Counted from the first letter of the stretch, positions 6,527-16,046 are shown. The stretch is 21,670 nucleotides of DNA from Nitrospira sp. UBA2083 (GCA_002331625.1 DCZN01000049.1:64477-86146), one strand, 5' to 3'. Notes: generated by a model from the sequence alone, not told the origin. Numbers and translations are program-made.

Positions 6527-9500
6527 GTGCTACCAGTCGTCTTCCTGAATTGGATTTGCTGCGAAAGCAGGTTGCGGACCTCGCCCGTGAACTGACGGAG
6601 CGAGATCAGACCTTCCTTGCCCGCAAACGACAACTCGACGATGAGTTGCAGGACTTGCGGGAACGATCCGACATGCTTCGTGCCATCGTCACGGGTACGT
6701 CAGCGGAAACCGGCGACGACTTCTTCCCAACCTTAGTGTGTCATTTGAGCTCCGTATTGGGCGTGCAGTATGCAGTTGTCGGGGAAGTCCAGCACAGTCC
6801 CGTCAAGAGGATCCGCACCATAGCTGTCTCAGCTGGCGGCAGTCTTGTCGACAACTTTGAATATCCCCTGATGAATACCCCTTGTGAAACAGCACTTGGC
6901 CAGTCGTTTGCGTGTTTTGAACGGGACACCAGGACCTTGTTCCCACTCTTTGAGCGTTTGGGCAAGTTAGGCGTCGAGGGGTATTGTGGAGTCCCGCTGA
7001 GGGCGAAGGGCGGAGCGGTCCTGGGCTTGCTCGTCGTGATGGATACCAAGCCATTGCGCAATACCGAGCGTCTTAAATCGCTGATGGCCGTGTTCGCCTC
7101 TCGAGCCGGAGCCGAACTCCAGCGACGGCAGGCCGAAATGAGACTGAATCAACAGCAACGCCATCTCGTAGAAGCCCAAGCGCTTGCGCACCTCGGAAGC
7201 TGGGATTGGGAGATCGACAGCGGGAATGTGCAGTGGTCCGATGAACTCTGTCGGATCCTCGGCTACGAGCCTGGACGTCTGGCCGTCACCTACGAGACAT
7301 TCGTGATGGCCCTGCATCCCTCTGATCGCCCTGGCGTGCTGAAAGCGATCGATGGGGCGATGACAGGAACACCACGCTATGACGTGGAATGCCGCATTGT
7401 CCGCCCGTGTGGTGAAATTCGAACCGTCCAGTGCAGTGGAGAAGTCCTTCGAGATGCCTCGGGTCGTCCTGTGTCCGTGGCTAGCAGTGTGTTGGACATC
7501 ACGGACCGGAAGCGAGTCGAGGACACACTGCGGATTTCGCAGGACCAACTCCAACAAGCGCTCCACGCATCAAGCACAGGGCTCTGGAGTTGGAACACTG
7601 AAACGAACGATGTGGTCTTGTCCGAGGAGTGGAAACGGCAGCTCGGGTACGGCGCGACGGAGCTCCCAGACTCGTTGGAGACATGGACGAGGCTGCTGCA
7701 TCCCGAGGATCGTGAGGGAGCGATTGCGTATGCCCAATGGTACATGAACGCTCCGGGGGGCGAGTATCGGCAAGCCTTTCGCCTTCAGCATAAAGACGGG
7801 ACCTATCGGTGGATCGAAGCACGGGCCTCGTTTGTCACCGAGGCGGATGGCCGGCGGATTCGACTCCTCGGCTCGCACACCGACATCACCGAGCGTAAGC
7901 AGATGGAGGATACGGTACAAGAGAGTGAGCAACGATACCGAACATTGGTTGAGCTTTCCCCATCCGGCGTCTTCGTGTTCTGTGAAGGGCGAACGGTTTA
8001 CGTGAACCGAACCGGTGCCCTTCTGATGGGTGCACAAGCTCCGCAAGAGATTCTGGATCGTCCGACATTTGACTTTATCCATCCCGATTATCATCACGAG
8101 GTTCGTGAAAATGTGAAGCGACTGCTGAGCGGTGGAGTGTCTGTTCATCGTGCGGAGCGAATCTATCTGCGGTTGGACGGGACACCGATTCCGGTTCAGG
8201 TCGAGGCGGGACGGATCATGTGGAACGGAAAGCCCGCGCTTCTTGGGATGTTTTCTGATATCACGGAACGAAAGCGGACGGAAGCGGCGTTGGCCAGTCT
8301 CAATGCGACCCTGGAACGGCAAGTGAGCGAGCGGACGGAGGCGCTGCGCCTGAGTGAAGAACGGTTTCGGCAGTTTTTCGATCATGCACCGAATGTGACG
8401 GCTTTGAAAGACCGCAACGGCCGGTATCTGTATACCAACCGACGGTTCGATGAAGTCTTTGGGATTGCCGCCGGTATGGCCTTGGGGAAAACAGATGCGG
8501 AGTTGTTTTCTCCGGAACAGGCCGATCAATTTCAATCACACGACCGGCAGGTGTTCTCCAGCCGAACGGGCCAGGAGTTCGAAGAGGTCACTCAACAGCG
8601 GGATGGCCTTCGGACTAGTATTGTCGTGAAATTCCCTGTCACCGATGCGTCGGGCCATCTCTCTGCCATCGGCGTGATCGCCACGGACATCACCGAACGG
8701 AAACGAATCCAAGAGGAACTGCGACTCTACCGAGAGATTTTCACTCATTCTATCGATGGGATTGCTGTCATCGACCTTCAAGGGCGGTATCTACAACGGA
8801 ACTATGCCCACGAACAGCTTCTCGGTTACGTGTCGGACGACCTCAGGGAGAAAACGCCGGCATTCCACTTGGGTGAAGAGTCGTTCGCTCATATTGAGAA
8901 GGTGCTCGCTGATACGGGAAGCTTCCGCGGAGAAGTTGAGGGCCAAACCAAGAACGGAGCAGTGCTGGCGCTAGATCTCACGGCCTTTGCTGTGAAGGAT
9001 GCCGAGGGGCGACCTATCTGCTATGTCGGGATCAAGCGAGATGTCACTGAGAGGAACCGCGCACAAGCCGCGCTGCGGGCGAGTGAAGAGCGGTTGCGGC
9101 TGGCGATGGAAGCTGCTGATTTGGGGGCATGGGACGTGAATGTTCGGACAGGCGAAGCCGTCTGGAGTCAACGACACGCGCGCATGCAAGGCTACGAACC
9201 GAGTCCGGGCACGGTCTCCATTCAGCGATGGAAAGATCGCATTCATCCGGATGATCTTGATCGGGTCATGGCGGAAGTCGAGCGGGCTCAACAAGCGCAC
9301 GGATTGTTTTCCGTCGAGCATCGGACTGTCTGGGGCGACAGTGGTGAGGAGCGATGGCTCTCGCTGTACGGGCGATTTTTCTACGACGAGGCTGGTATTC
9401 CAGTTCGCTTCAGTGGCGTGTCGATCGACATCACCGAGCGCAATCGTGCACAGGAGGCGTTACGAGAAAGTGAGGCCCGGTGGCAGCAGTTTGCCGAGTC

Positions 9501-12500
9501 AGTCGGTTCGGTATTCTGGATTGCGGATGTGACACCCGACGAACGGAAGGTGCTGTACGTCAACGCGGCATTTACGTTTATCTGGGGTATCGAGCGCGAA
9601 GAAATCTATCGAAATTGGTCGCTGTGGCTTGACTCGATCCACCCGGACGACCGTATGCGAGTGAAAGCCAGCCATGATCGGTTTGTGCATGGAGGGGCGA
9701 CGGCAGTATTCCATTGTGAGTATCGGATTGTGGGGCGAGACGGCCATATTCGATGGATTTCCGACCGCCGTGCCCGTATGACCGGGTGGGAGCACCGCGT
9801 TGCGGGTATTGCGGAGGACATCACCCATCACAAACAACAATTGGCGTTGATGGCCCAAACTGAAGCGATTGGAGAAATCGGGGGATGGCAGCTGGATTTC
9901 CTCACAGATCGTCTTTGGTGGAGCGACGAAACGTACCGACTGCACGAGACCACGTCGGAGTTGTATAGCCCGACGGTGGAGACGGCGTTGAATTTTTATA
10001 CGCCCGAGAGCCGCCCCATTATGGCTGATGCGCTTGCAAAGGGGATGGAGCAGGGAAAACCGTGGGATCTTGAGTTAGAACTGATCACGGCGAAAGGACG
10101 TCGGATCGCCGTGCGAGCTGTCGGGAAGGTTGACGTTGTCAGTGGAGGAGCCGTGAGGGCTTACGGCACGTTCCAAGACATCACGGAACGCAAGCGGGCT
10201 GAGGAAGCTCTCCAGCAGACACATGACGAATTAGAGCGCAAGGTCCTTGAACGGACAGCTGAGCTCCAGGCCAGTGAAGAGCGATACCGGACTCTCTATG
10301 ACGAAACTCCCTCCATGTATTTCACTGTGAACGGAATGGGAATCATCAGGTCGGTCAACCATTATGGCGCGCGGTACTTGGGCTATCGTGTCGAGGATCT
10401 TGTCGGGAAGTCGGTGGCGGCCATCATTTTCGAAGAAGACCGAGAGTGCATCTGTGCCGAAATGAGCGCGTTCTTTCGTCATCCTGATGGAATCGCACAA
10501 TGGGAATTCCGCAAGGTGCGAGGCGATGGCACGGTGCTGTGGGTACGTGAGTTTGCGCGTGTGCTGCAACGCCATGCTGGAGAATCATTGGCACTAATCG
10601 TGTGCGACGATATCACCGAGCGTAAGCAGGCAGAGCAAGCTCTGCGTGAAAGCGAGGAACGCTTTTCCAAAGCCTTCAGGGCCAGTCTTCATCCGATCGG
10701 AATCACGGAGATGGCGACGGGCCGTTGTATCGAGGTCAATGACGCCTGTTTGGAGCTGTTTGGTTTTCGTCGCGGGGAAGTAATCGGACAGACTACGTTA
10801 GTGCTCGGTATCTGGCCACATCACGAGGAGAGAGCGCGGCTCGTTGAGCGATTGAAATCCGGTGAGTCGGTCCGCAATCTTGAGGTGAGTGTCAGAACAA
10901 AATCCGGTGAGTTACGTCATGTTTTGGTGTCCTCTGAACTGGCGGAGCTCAACGGAACAGTGTGCATGGTCACCGTCGGCAACGATATCACCGAGAGAAA
11001 GAAAGCGGAGGAAGCGCTGCGCATCAGCGAAGAGCGTTTTGCGAAGGCCTTCCGGGCCAGCCCTCATCCGGTCGTCATTAGCGAGTTGGACTCAGGTCGC
11101 GTCGTGGACGTCAACGACGCCGCATGCCAGATGTTCGGATATTGCAAAGAAGACGTCGTGGGGCAAACCACATTACAGGTAGGAGTCTGGCATTCTGCGG
11201 AGGAACGCATCTGTTATCTTGAGCGATTGAAACGCGAAGGATCGGTCCGCAATGTGGAAGTGAAGCTGCGGAGCAGGAACGGCGACGTCCGGCAGTGTCT
11301 GTTGTCGTCGGAACTGATCGAGTTAAATGGCAAGCGATGTATGGTGACCGTAGGCGATGATATTACAGAGAGTAAACGCCTGGAAAAGGCGCTGCGGTTG
11401 ACCCAGTTCTCAGTGGATCAGGCCGTCGAGGCGATCGTGTGGTTGGACCCGAACGCTCGAATGTTCAGCGTGAATGATACGGCGTGCCGAATGTTGGAGT
11501 ACTCCCGCGAGGAATTGATGACCATGACGGTCCATGATATTGACCCTAATTTTCCCGTGGAACGCTGGATGGATCATTGGAACTACTTAAAACAGCAAGG
11601 ATCGCTGACATTTGAAGCGAGGTTTTGGTCACGAACCGGAGTCGTGTTGGAGACGGACGTCACTGTCAATTACTTGCTGTACGAAGGGAACGAGTACGGC
11701 TGTATGATTTTACGGGATATTCGGGAGCGGAAGCGGGCAGAAGCTGAGCTTCGCCAGTCCCATAAATTCCTACGACAGGTGATTGACACGGCCCCCAACC
11801 TGATTTTTGCCAAGGATCAAGAGGGCTGTTTCACCATGGCCAATCAAGCTGTGGCGGACTGTTACGGGACCAGCGTGGACGATCTCATGGGGAAGGCCGA
11901 CGCTGACTTCAATACAAATCCCGAAGAAGTGAAGTTCTTCCGTCAGATTGATCTCGAGGTCATGCAGTGCGTGGAAGAGCGGTTCATCCCAGAAGAACGG
12001 ATCACCGACGCCGAAGGAAAAACTCGTTGGTTACAGACGGTCAAACGTCCGATCTTCGATGATGACGGGCACGTACGCATGGTGCTTGGTGCTGCCACTG
12101 ACATCACCGAGCGCAAGCGTATGGAGGAGATGCTTCTCCAGCGTGAACGTGATCTGAGTGCGGCGCTCCAAGAGCGAGAGCGGATCAGCCAAGATCTCCA
12201 CGATGGCATTCTCCAATCCTTGTATGCGGTGGGGCTTGGGTTGGAGGCATGTAAGCCAATGATCAAACAACAGCCTGGACGTCTGTCGACTAAATTCATG
12301 ACGACGCTCGATCAGTCGATTGGACAGCTCAATCATGTGATGGGAGAAGTGCGAAACTTCATCGCCGGACTAGAGTCTCACGTGATACAGGGCGGTGATT
12401 TTGCGACGGCTCTGCGGGACATGGTCCACGCCATGTCCAGTTCATCGTCCGCAATATGCACGGTAAGGATCGATCCGACAGCGGCGCGTCACCTGTCGAC

Positions 12501-12801
12501 GGAACAGGCGCTCCATATTATCAATATTGTTCGTGAAGGATTGAGTAATGCCTTGCGTCATAGTGGGGCCACGCGGATCACGGTATCGCTTCGTTCGCTT
12601 ATCCGCTCTGTACGGCTTGCCATTACGGATAACGGGATTGGGTTCAATACCAGCTCGACTCAGGGAGTCGGTCATGGATTGGCCAATATGGCGGCACGGG
12701 CCCAGAAAGTCCGTGGGGTGTTCACCCTTGAATCAACGCCTTCCAATGGGACGAAAGTCTCTCTCGATTTGCCAAAGGAGACGACCTATGCTCACAACTA
12801 A
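6523..12801 (+). CDS. Giant GAF + 13-PAS histidine kinase, NarL/DegS type
   Basis: A 2092-residue predicted cytosolic sensor kinase with no membrane segment. Order: coiled coil (1-50), GAF (about 50-200), then thirteen PAS/PAC domains near 219-327, 343-456, 470-581, 612-724, 734-842, 856-972, 983-1101, 1113-1221, 1254-1365, 1378-1491, 1504-1616, 1627-1735 and 1747-1862. Most end in a DIT-E-R-K type motif. Coiled linkers lie at about 583-611 and 1225-1252. The core is HisKA_3 with H1893 in QDLHDG and HATPase_c (about 1993-2085) with DNGIGF at 2036-2041. Kinases of this class usually carry far fewer PAS domains. PAS1-3, 11 and 13 and the whole core match the upstream 5-PAS kinase, and PAS10 and PAS11 look like an internal duplicate. 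The ATG at 6523 has AGAGGT upstream. The 3' end overlaps the response regulator gene by 14 bp, so co-expression is expected. Confidence 0.94.
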   Translation: MSATSRLPELDLLRKQVADLARELTERDQTFLARKRQLDDELQDLRERSDMLRAIVTGTSAETGDDFFPTLVCHLSSVLGVQYAVVGEVQHSPVKRIRTIAVSAGGSLVDNFEYPLMNTPCETALGQSFACFERDTRTLFPLFERLGKLGVEGYCGVPLRAKGGAVLGLLVVMDTKPLRNTERLKSLMAVFASRAGAELQRRQAEMRLNQQQRHLVEAQALAHLGSWDWEIDSGNVQWSDELCRILGYEPGRLAVTYETFVMALHPSDRPGVLKAIDGAMTGTPRYDVECRIVRPCGEIRTVQCSGEVLRDASGRPVSVASSVLDITDRKRVEDTLRISQDQLQQALHASSTGLWSWNTETNDVVLSEEWKRQLGYGATELPDSLETWTRLLHPEDREGAIAYAQWYMNAPGGEYRQAFRLQHKDGTYRWIEARASFVTEADGRRIRLLGSHTDITERKQMEDTVQESEQRYRTLVELSPSGVFVFCEGRTVYVNRTGALLMGAQAPQEILDRPTFDFIHPDYHHEVRENVKRLLSGGVSVHRAERIYLRLDGTPIPVQVEAGRIMWNGKPALLGMFSDITERKRTEAALASLNATLERQVSERTEALRLSEERFRQFFDHAPNVTALKDRNGRYLYTNRRFDEVFGIAAGMALGKTDAELFSPEQADQFQSHDRQVFSSRTGQEFEEVTQQRDGLRTSIVVKFPVTDASGHLSAIGVIATDITERKRIQEELRLYREIFTHSIDGIAVIDLQGRYLQRNYAHEQLLGYVSDDLREKTPAFHLGEESFAHIEKVLADTGSFRGEVEGQTKNGAVLALDLTAFAVKDAEGRPICYVGIKRDVTERNRAQAALRASEERLRLAMEAADLGAWDVNVRTGEAVWSQRHARMQGYEPSPGTVSIQRWKDRIHPDDLDRVMAEVERAQQAHGLFSVEHRTVWGDSGEERWLSLYGRFFYDEAGIPVRFSGVSIDITERNRAQEALRESEARWQQFAESVGSVFWIADVTPDERKVLYVNAAFTFIWGIEREEIYRNWSLWLDSIHPDDRMRVKASHDRFVHGGATAVFHCEYRIVGRDGHIRWISDRRARMTGWEHRVAGIAEDITHHKQQLALMAQTEAIGEIGGWQLDFLTDRLWWSDETYRLHETTSELYSPTVETALNFYTPESRPIMADALAKGMEQGKPWDLELELITAKGRRIAVRAVGKVDVVSGGAVRAYGTFQDITERKRAEEALQQTHDELERKVLERTAELQASEERYRTLYDETPSMYFTVNGMGIIRSVNHYGARYLGYRVEDLVGKSVAAIIFEEDRECICAEMSAFFRHPDGIAQWEFRKVRGDGTVLWVREFARVLQRHAGESLALIVCDDITERKQAEQALRESEERFSKAFRASLHPIGITEMATGRCIEVNDACLELFGFRRGEVIGQTTLVLGIWPHHEERARLVERLKSGESVRNLEVSVRTKSGELRHVLVSSELAELNGTVCMVTVGNDITERKKAEEALRISEERFAKAFRASPHPVVISELDSGRVVDVNDAACQMFGYCKEDVVGQTTLQVGVWHSAEERICYLERLKREGSVRNVEVKLRSRNGDVRQCLLSSELIELNGKRCMVTVGDDITESKRLEKALRLTQFSVDQAVEAIVWLDPNARMFSVNDTACRMLEYSREELMTMTVHDIDPNFPVERWMDHWNYLKQQGSLTFEARFWSRTGVVLETDVTVNYLLYEGNEYGCMILRDIRERKRAEAELRQSHKFLRQVIDTAPNLIFAKDQEGCFTMANQAVADCYGTSVDDLMGKADADFNTNPEEVKFFRQIDLEVMQCVEERFIPEERITDAEGKTRWLQTVKRPIFDDDGHVRMVLGAATDITERKRMEEMLLQRERDLSAALQERERISQDLHDGILQSLYAVGLGLEACKPMIKQQPGRLSTKFMTTLDQSIGQLNHVMGEVRNFIAGLESHVIQGGDFATALRDMVHAMSSSSSAICTVRIDPTAARHLSTEQALHIINIVREGLSNALRHSGATRITVSLRSLIRSVRLAITDNGIGFNTSSTQGVGHGLANMAARAQKVRGVFTLESTPSNGTKVSLDLPKETTYAHN
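10654..10995 (+). repeat. PAS10 module, copy 1 of internal duplication
   Basis: Encodes residues 1378-1491 of the giant kinase. It shares with PAS11 the frame F-KAFRAS-HP, VND, GQTTL-G-W, SVRN-EV, SSEL-ELNG and MVTVG-DIT. This level of similarity exceeds that between the other PAS pairs in the protein. Confidence 0.6.
11032..11370 (+). repeat. PAS11 module, copy 2 of internal duplication
   Basis: Encodes residues 1504-1616. It is closer to PAS4 of the 5-PAS kinase (shared VVISELDSGRV, NDAAC, VGDDIT) than to its neighbour PAS10. This suggests PAS11 is the older module and PAS10 the derived copy. Confidence 0.6.
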
Positions 12802-13450
12802 GACCCCTACCCAGATCATTCGAGTCCTGCTGGTCGACGATCACGAAGTGATTCGTGTGGGCCTCCGGACGGTGCTTGCCCAGAACCAAGACGTCGACAT
12901 TGTAGGGGAAGCGGGTACCATGACCGACGGGATCCAGCAATCACAGAAGCTGAAGCCAGACATTATCTTGATGGATGTTCGTCTCCCCGACGGTTCCGGA
13001 GTCGATGCCTGTCGAGAGATTCTTGGGACTTTGCCGAATACGCGAGTCATTTTTCTGACTTCCTATGCCGACGATGATTCCGTTCTTGCGGCCGTGCTGG
13101 CGGGTGCACAGGGTTATGTGCTCAAAGAAATCGACTCAACGGCGTTGTTGGAGGCCATCCGTTCCGTCGCCAGAGGCCAATCGATCCTCGATTCCACGGT
13201 GACGGAACGAGCGTTGCGATGGCTGAGAGGACTGCACGACCTGCCGGCTACACCGGGCACGGACCAATTGTCCACCCAGGAAGAACGGGTGGTGGCATTG
13301 GTTGCCGAAGGAAAGACCAATAAGGAAATCGCCGTTGCCCTTGGGCTCAGCGACAAGACAGTGAAGAATTATTTGGCCAACGTTTTTCAAAAGCTCCGAA
13401 TCACCAGGCGCGCGCAGGCAGCTGCATTTTTCGTGAAACGGCAAGGATAG
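12788..13450 (+). CDS. NarL/DevR-family response regulator (receiver + LuxR HTH)
   Basis: A 220-residue DNA-binding regulator, the likely phosphorylation target of the adjacent HisKA_3 kinases. The receiver (about 10-125) has the acidic pair D17/D18, phospho-acceptor D63 in LMDVRLPDGSG, T91 and K113. The LuxR/GerE helix-turn-helix (about 158-215) reads LSTQEERVVALVAEGKTNKE and continues with TVKNYLANVFQKL and RRAQAAAF. That pattern resembles the DevR/DosR branch. The ATG at 12788 has AAAGGAG 7 nt upstream and overlaps the kinase end by 14 bp, an arrangement suggesting translational coupling. The frame is open further upstream to 12548, but that part lies wholly inside the kinase coding sequence. 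Confidence 0.95.
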   Translation: MLTTKTPTQIIRVLLVDDHEVIRVGLRTVLAQNQDVDIVGEAGTMTDGIQQSQKLKPDIILMDVRLPDGSGVDACREILGTLPNTRVIFLTSYADDDSVLAAVLAGAQGYVLKEIDSTALLEAIRSVARGQSILDSTVTERALRWLRGLHDLPATPGTDQLSTQEERVVALVAEGKTNKEIAVALGLSDKTVKNYLANVFQKLRITRRAQAAAFFVKRQG

Positions 13451-13583
13451 ACAGAGCGCATTCGGCTCTAGCGCGGTAGAGGCAAAATTATTGCTCTCGG
13501 CTAATCTATTCATACCTGGGCATCCCTCCATCGACTCTTGTAGGCTTAACGCTGCGATCATCGCCTTCATAGCTAAATAGGGT

Positions 13584-13601
13584 GTCGACGTCCACGTCGA
13601 C
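13584..13601. promoter_or_regulatory. 18-bp dyad, operator-like
   Basis: GTCGACGT-CC-ACGTCGAC: two perfect 8-bp inverted arms around a 2-bp centre. It lies about 130 bp after the regulator stop and 130 bp before the LOV/PAS protein start, in otherwise featureless spacer (13451-13730). Size and symmetry fit a dimeric regulator site, possibly for the NarL-type protein next to it; that link is inference. Confidence 0.4.
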
Positions 13602-13730
13602 CTCGAGTAGACGCCTCGTCTCGGTGTCTGATCTTCATTCTCCATTCTTGCGGTGTCTACGTTAGGCGACGGTCGGTCGATACGTTCTTGCCACTGAATT
13701 TTGTGTGTGCACACCGGGAGGGCATCCAGT

Positions 13731-16046
13731 ATGACAGCTGGTCTCTTCGTAGGGGTCCTGCTCCTCCTGAGTCTTTCCCTGTGGCTCGCCGTTCGTTTGC
13801 GCCGAGAGAATCTCCTGAAATCACAGGTCATTGATGCCGCACAGTGTAGTGTGCTCGTGACGGATGCGACCTTCCCACATCACCCTGTCAGCTACGTCAA
13901 TTCAGCATTCCTCGCACTGACTGGCTATGCCGAGCATGAGGTCCTTGGTCAGACGACCGCCATGTTAAACGGTCAAGAGACTGATCGGGCATCACTCGAA
14001 AAACTCGGGCTCGCGCTCCACGATGGACGGGCTTGTCGTGTGTGTGTGCGCCACTATCGAAAAAACGGGACCTGGTTTTGGAATGAGGTTACGCTGTCTC
14101 CGCTCAAGGACCGAGGCGGGCGGTTGTCGTCGGTTATTTGGGTGATGAATGATGTGTCCCACGTTCAAGAGCTGGAAACCGAACTTCGGAGCATGCCGCC
14201 GCCATCTATGTTGTGTGATCGCGTTTCAGAAGGAATGTTGGTTGTGACGGACAGAGAGGTGGTATATGCGAACAAAGCTGGCTTGAATATCCTTGGAGCA
14301 GCGTCCGAGGAGCAAGTCGTGGGGAAACATTTCCTGGATATTGTTCATCCAGACTTGCGGGAGAGCATTCGACAACGAATCGTACACACACTATCGTCAC
14401 CTGACTCAGACCGCCCACATGAGATGCGCGTCGTGCGCGTCGACGGACGAGCAATCGTTGTCGAGATGACCCTGACGTCAATCATATGGGAAGGACAGAA
14501 GTCGGTTCTCGTGTGCTTCTCCCACATGTCGCACTCAGGACGAATGGAAGGCCTGGTGTCGCATGATCAAGAGCCGCCCCGCCCCGTGGACGCGATCATG
14601 GGTGTGAAAGGAATAGATAGTTGGCCCTGGGATGTCAGTCGTGGCATGGAGCTGTGGCCGGCTGAACACTATCGGATTTTAGGATACGAACCCGGCTCAG
14701 TGCCCCCGACCTACGATACGTTCAAGAAGGCGCTTCACCCTGAAGATTCTGATCGAGTGCTCCCTCTTGTCGAAGAGACGTTCAACTCAGATCGCCCGTA
14801 TGATATCGAATGTCGGATCATTCAGCCTTGCGGCGATGTTCGCTTTGTCCGTTGTCGGGGCGTCCTCATGCGTGGAGTGCAGGACCAGCCGATCCGCATG
14901 GCCGGCACCATCGACGACATTACCGATTACAAACTGATGACGGCCTTAGCGGAGGAGCGAGTGCTTCAATTCAAGGCAGTCATGGAAGCGACTCCAAGCG
15001 GTATGGTCATGGTTGGCCGAGAAGGAACCATCTCCCTTACCAACGCAAAGGTAGAACAGATGTTTGGTTACGCATGCCAGGAGCTGTTAGGCCGCCCTAT
15101 TGACTGCTTATTCCCAACGAAAGATCGGTCGCAGTATGCCAAGAAAGTGATCGATTTCCATACGGATTCGGCATCTCCCAGTTCGCGACCAGGCGTGGAA
15201 TTGCATGGACTGCGGAAGGATGGTTCGGAATTTCCTGCTGAAATTCGTTTTCATTCTATCCCTCGGTCGTCGGGCCTGTCGGTGTTACTCACCATTGTGG
15301 ATCTCACCGCCCGTCGAGAAGCAGACATGCTGCTCCGAGACTGCCGGATGCGCCTGGACCTGGCTGTTCAGGCCGGACAGGTGGGTATCTTTGAGTATGA
15401 CCACAGGGCTGACCTGTGTGAGTGGTCGCCGATTCTCCGAGCCATTCATGGTATTGGGATAGAGGAACCGGTAACACTGCAGGGGTATCTCGAGCTCGTC
15501 CATCCTGCAGATCACGACGCGATCCATTGTGTGACGCAATGCATCCACGATTCCAGGCGCGACCGCGTGTCGGAGGTTGACTATCGGATCGTACGGCCAG
15601 ACGGAGCCGTTCGAGACATTCATCTTCTGACCGTGACCGTGTGTGAGAGGGAAGGGGGCTCATCGCAGCTGCTTCGCACGATTGGGCTGGTCGTCGATAT
15701 GACCGATCGAAGGAAGGTGGTCGCTCGGGCGCAAGACGCATCGAAGAAAGAGTCGATCGGACTCACTTGTGGCGGCGTCCTCCATGAGATCAATAACAGT
15801 CTCACGGCCGTGCTTGGCTTCAGCGAATTGGCTCTCCCGATGATTCCTGTAGACAACAAGGCCCATCGCCATCTTACTCAAGTGATCATCGCCGGGCGAA
15901 AAGCTCGCGAGCTGGCCCAAACCATTCGTCGAGCCTTCAAGCAGTCTCCCCCCCTTCCAGAGTCCGTTTCTCTGGCACCCCCCTCCGGCTCCGAACCATC
16001 GACATCACCGATCGAGGTCCCGGATGCCGTCGGTCCTCGTCGTTGA
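13731..16046 (+). CDS. Membrane-anchored LOV/PAS sensor with HisKA but no ATPase domain
   Basis: A 771-residue protein. One N-terminal membrane helix (about 3-21, LFVGVLLLLSLSLWLAV) is followed by five PAS-type domains near 32-142, 165-265, 293-398, 415-525 and 538-658. The first is LOV-like: it keeps ETDR and YRKNGTWFWN, but the GxNCRFLQ motif reads GQTTAMLN, so the photoactive cysteine is replaced by T76. A HisKA dimerisation domain follows (about 675-740) with phospho-acceptor H685 in LHEINN. The protein then ends in a Pro/Ser-rich tail with no N-box, DxGxG or HATPase segment; the next gene begins inside its last 23 bp. The ATG at 13731 has GGGAGG about 9 nt upstream; a TTG at 13701 would add ten residues. 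It may act as a phospho-acceptor served by another kinase, or be a truncated kinase. Confidence 0.88.
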   Translation: MTAGLFVGVLLLLSLSLWLAVRLRRENLLKSQVIDAAQCSVLVTDATFPHHPVSYVNSAFLALTGYAEHEVLGQTTAMLNGQETDRASLEKLGLALHDGRACRVCVRHYRKNGTWFWNEVTLSPLKDRGGRLSSVIWVMNDVSHVQELETELRSMPPPSMLCDRVSEGMLVVTDREVVYANKAGLNILGAASEEQVVGKHFLDIVHPDLRESIRQRIVHTLSSPDSDRPHEMRVVRVDGRAIVVEMTLTSIIWEGQKSVLVCFSHMSHSGRMEGLVSHDQEPPRPVDAIMGVKGIDSWPWDVSRGMELWPAEHYRILGYEPGSVPPTYDTFKKALHPEDSDRVLPLVEETFNSDRPYDIECRIIQPCGDVRFVRCRGVLMRGVQDQPIRMAGTIDDITDYKLMTALAEERVLQFKAVMEATPSGMVMVGREGTISLTNAKVEQMFGYACQELLGRPIDCLFPTKDRSQYAKKVIDFHTDSASPSSRPGVELHGLRKDGSEFPAEIRFHSIPRSSGLSVLLTIVDLTARREADMLLRDCRMRLDLAVQAGQVGIFEYDHRADLCEWSPILRAIHGIGIEEPVTLQGYLELVHPADHDAIHCVTQCIHDSRRDRVSEVDYRIVRPDGAVRDIHLLTVTVCEREGGSSQLLRTIGLVVDMTDRRKVVARAQDASKKESIGLTCGGVLHEINNSLTAVLGFSELALPMIPVDNKAHRHLTQVIIAGRKARELAQTIRRAFKQSPPLPESVSLAPPSGSEPSTSPIEVPDAVGPRR

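Noticed and set aside
6967..8535. Two long minus-strand frames (199 and 321 codons) opposite the giant kinase
   Set aside because: They mirror the repeated PAS coding sequence, with no recognisable domain or ribosome binding site; antisense shadows.
12548..12787. 80-residue N-terminal extension of the response regulator
   Set aside because: It lies entirely within the giant kinase coding sequence in another frame; the ATG at 12788 has AAAGGAG and begins a normal receiver domain.
13136..13831. 231-codon minus-strand frame across the regulator end and the following spacer
   Set aside because: It overlaps the C-terminal half of a clear response regulator and shows no known domain.
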